Both the position numbers and the translations under genes were made by a program. From positions 62,001-126,000 of the forward strand of contig CAKPMY010000002.1 in NCBI GenBank assembly GCA_934168245.1: DNA of 64,000 nucleotides. The letters run 5' to 3'. The stretch's first letter is position 1, and each line of letters starts with the position of its first letter. The notes beneath the pieces were generated by a model. That model was not told the DNA's origin and made no database searches. It was given only the letters and a program-made list of their open reading frames with translations. Below, piece by piece: positions 63,546-64,000 of the stretch. Source of the DNA: an uncultured Bacilli bacterium. Its GTDB lineage: Bacteria > Bacillota_I > Bacilli_A > RF39 > UBA660.

Positions 63546-64000
63546 GCTGCCCTTTTAACTAAAACATTTGCTTTATTCATTTCACTAATTTTATTATATA
63601 ACTCTTGCGCCTCTTCTTTTTTTCCTTCTCGGTATAATTGTCCTGCTCTATTCATCATTGCTTCTATTTCCATTTGATTAGAAGAACTCTGTACTTGTTC
63701 AAAGCCTAATAAACCTTTTTGTTGTGCAAGAGAATTACTTAGTCTCTCTATTTGTCCTTTATTAACTAAAATAGCCTTTACCCTATCCTCACTTAATTTA
63801 CGTATCTGCATAACTCCATTTGAAGAAACTACAGGAGTCTGTGCTACTGGAACAAGGGTATTATTTGAATATGCCGCTACTAAAGGAGAAACATTACTAT
63901 CATTTGGTCTAGGTGCAGGGATACTTAAAATATTATCATTAACTACAGGTGCAACAGGTTCAACTTCAGAAACAGAAGTAGTACCAGCCTCAGGAACAGT
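63542..64000 (-). CDS. C-terminal part of a Pro/Val-rich protein (partial, runs off right edge)
   Basis: The open frame continues to the right edge, so the start is outside; 152 codons are visible before the stop. The visible N-terminal stretch is Pro/Val/Ser/Asn-rich and looks disordered (VPEAGTTSVSEVEPVAP ... ILSIPAPRPNDSNVSP). The C-terminus is helical: MQIRKLSEDRVKAILVNKGQ, then EAMMNRAGQLYREGKKEEAQELYNKISEMNK, a single TPR-like helix pair. Not recognised. It could be a cytoplasmic scaffold tail. Confidence 0.6.
   Translation of the reverse strand, partial: TVPEAGTTSVSEVEPVAPVVNDNILSIPAPRPNDSNVSPLVAAYSNNTLVPVAQTPVVSSNGVMQIRKLSEDRVKAILVNKGQIERLSNSLAQQKGLLGFEQVQSSSNQMEIEAMMNRAGQLYREGKKEEAQELYNKISEMNKANVLVKRAA

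Overview
The window is visibly AT-rich (about 30% GC by eye) and reads as the chromosome of a low-GC, wall-bearing Bacillota, probably a Bacilli-class gut-type lineage. SepF next to DivIVA, a T-box leader, AsnS, encoded tRNA CCA ends, AGGAGG ribosome sites, and Ddl, MurF and NagZ all point that way. Stops are almost all TAA or TAG. TGA ends only three intact genes, and at 53525-53528 it does so in an ATGA overlap, so the standard bacterial code fits. Most genes lie on the minus strand. Minus-strand genes are G/T-rich in their coding strand and the few plus-strand islands are A/C-rich, which suggests the minus strand is the leading strand.

Layout. 1-5.4 kb: a CaCA exchanger behind an isoleucine-type T-box, a kinase-like protein, and an RNA-repair-like cassette (RtcB, a DUF2828/TROVE-like vWA protein and a small helical protein) with two structured leaders that share a motif. 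5.4-9.1 kb: a broken HhH glycosylase-like gene bracketed by a 37-bp direct repeat, divIVA, sepF and a HerA-type ATPase. 9.2-12.6 kb: a large vWA surface protein. 12.7-20.7 kb: housekeeping genes (lipoprotein, asnS, nagZ, RluA, HAD, PAP2, pgi, two small proteins). 20.7-25.4 kb: three tandem surface paralogues. 25.5-33.1 kb: a 2546-residue cyclic beta-1,2-glucan synthase-like giant. 33.2-38.7 kb: five tRNAs, a P-type ATPase, a lipoprotein, a superoxide dismutase and a class I amidotransferase. 38.7-42.3 kb: ddl, a membrane-fused murF and a hydrolase. 42.4-51.4 kb: mostly unrecognised small proteins, including a frameshifted zinc-ribbon gene, a tandem gene pair, a DUF7694-like duplicate and tRNA-Cys/Gly. 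51.6-54.5 kb: a three-gene acyl-CoA dehydratase activase-like operon whose first gene seems to start at ATC. 54.5-64 kb: ABC-F protein, OapA-like membrane protein with a ~590-nt RNA upstream, glucosaminidase, ABC exporter, galE, Nudix, an HExxH protein and one partial gene.

The most notable system is the long structured RNA at about 56845-57434. It has a consensus promoter, no convincing ORF, and lies just upstream of a four-helix membrane protein resembling OapA. Size, orientation and neighbour match the OLE RNA ribonucleoprotein system. The second is the RtcB/DUF2828 cassette with its paired leader RNAs.
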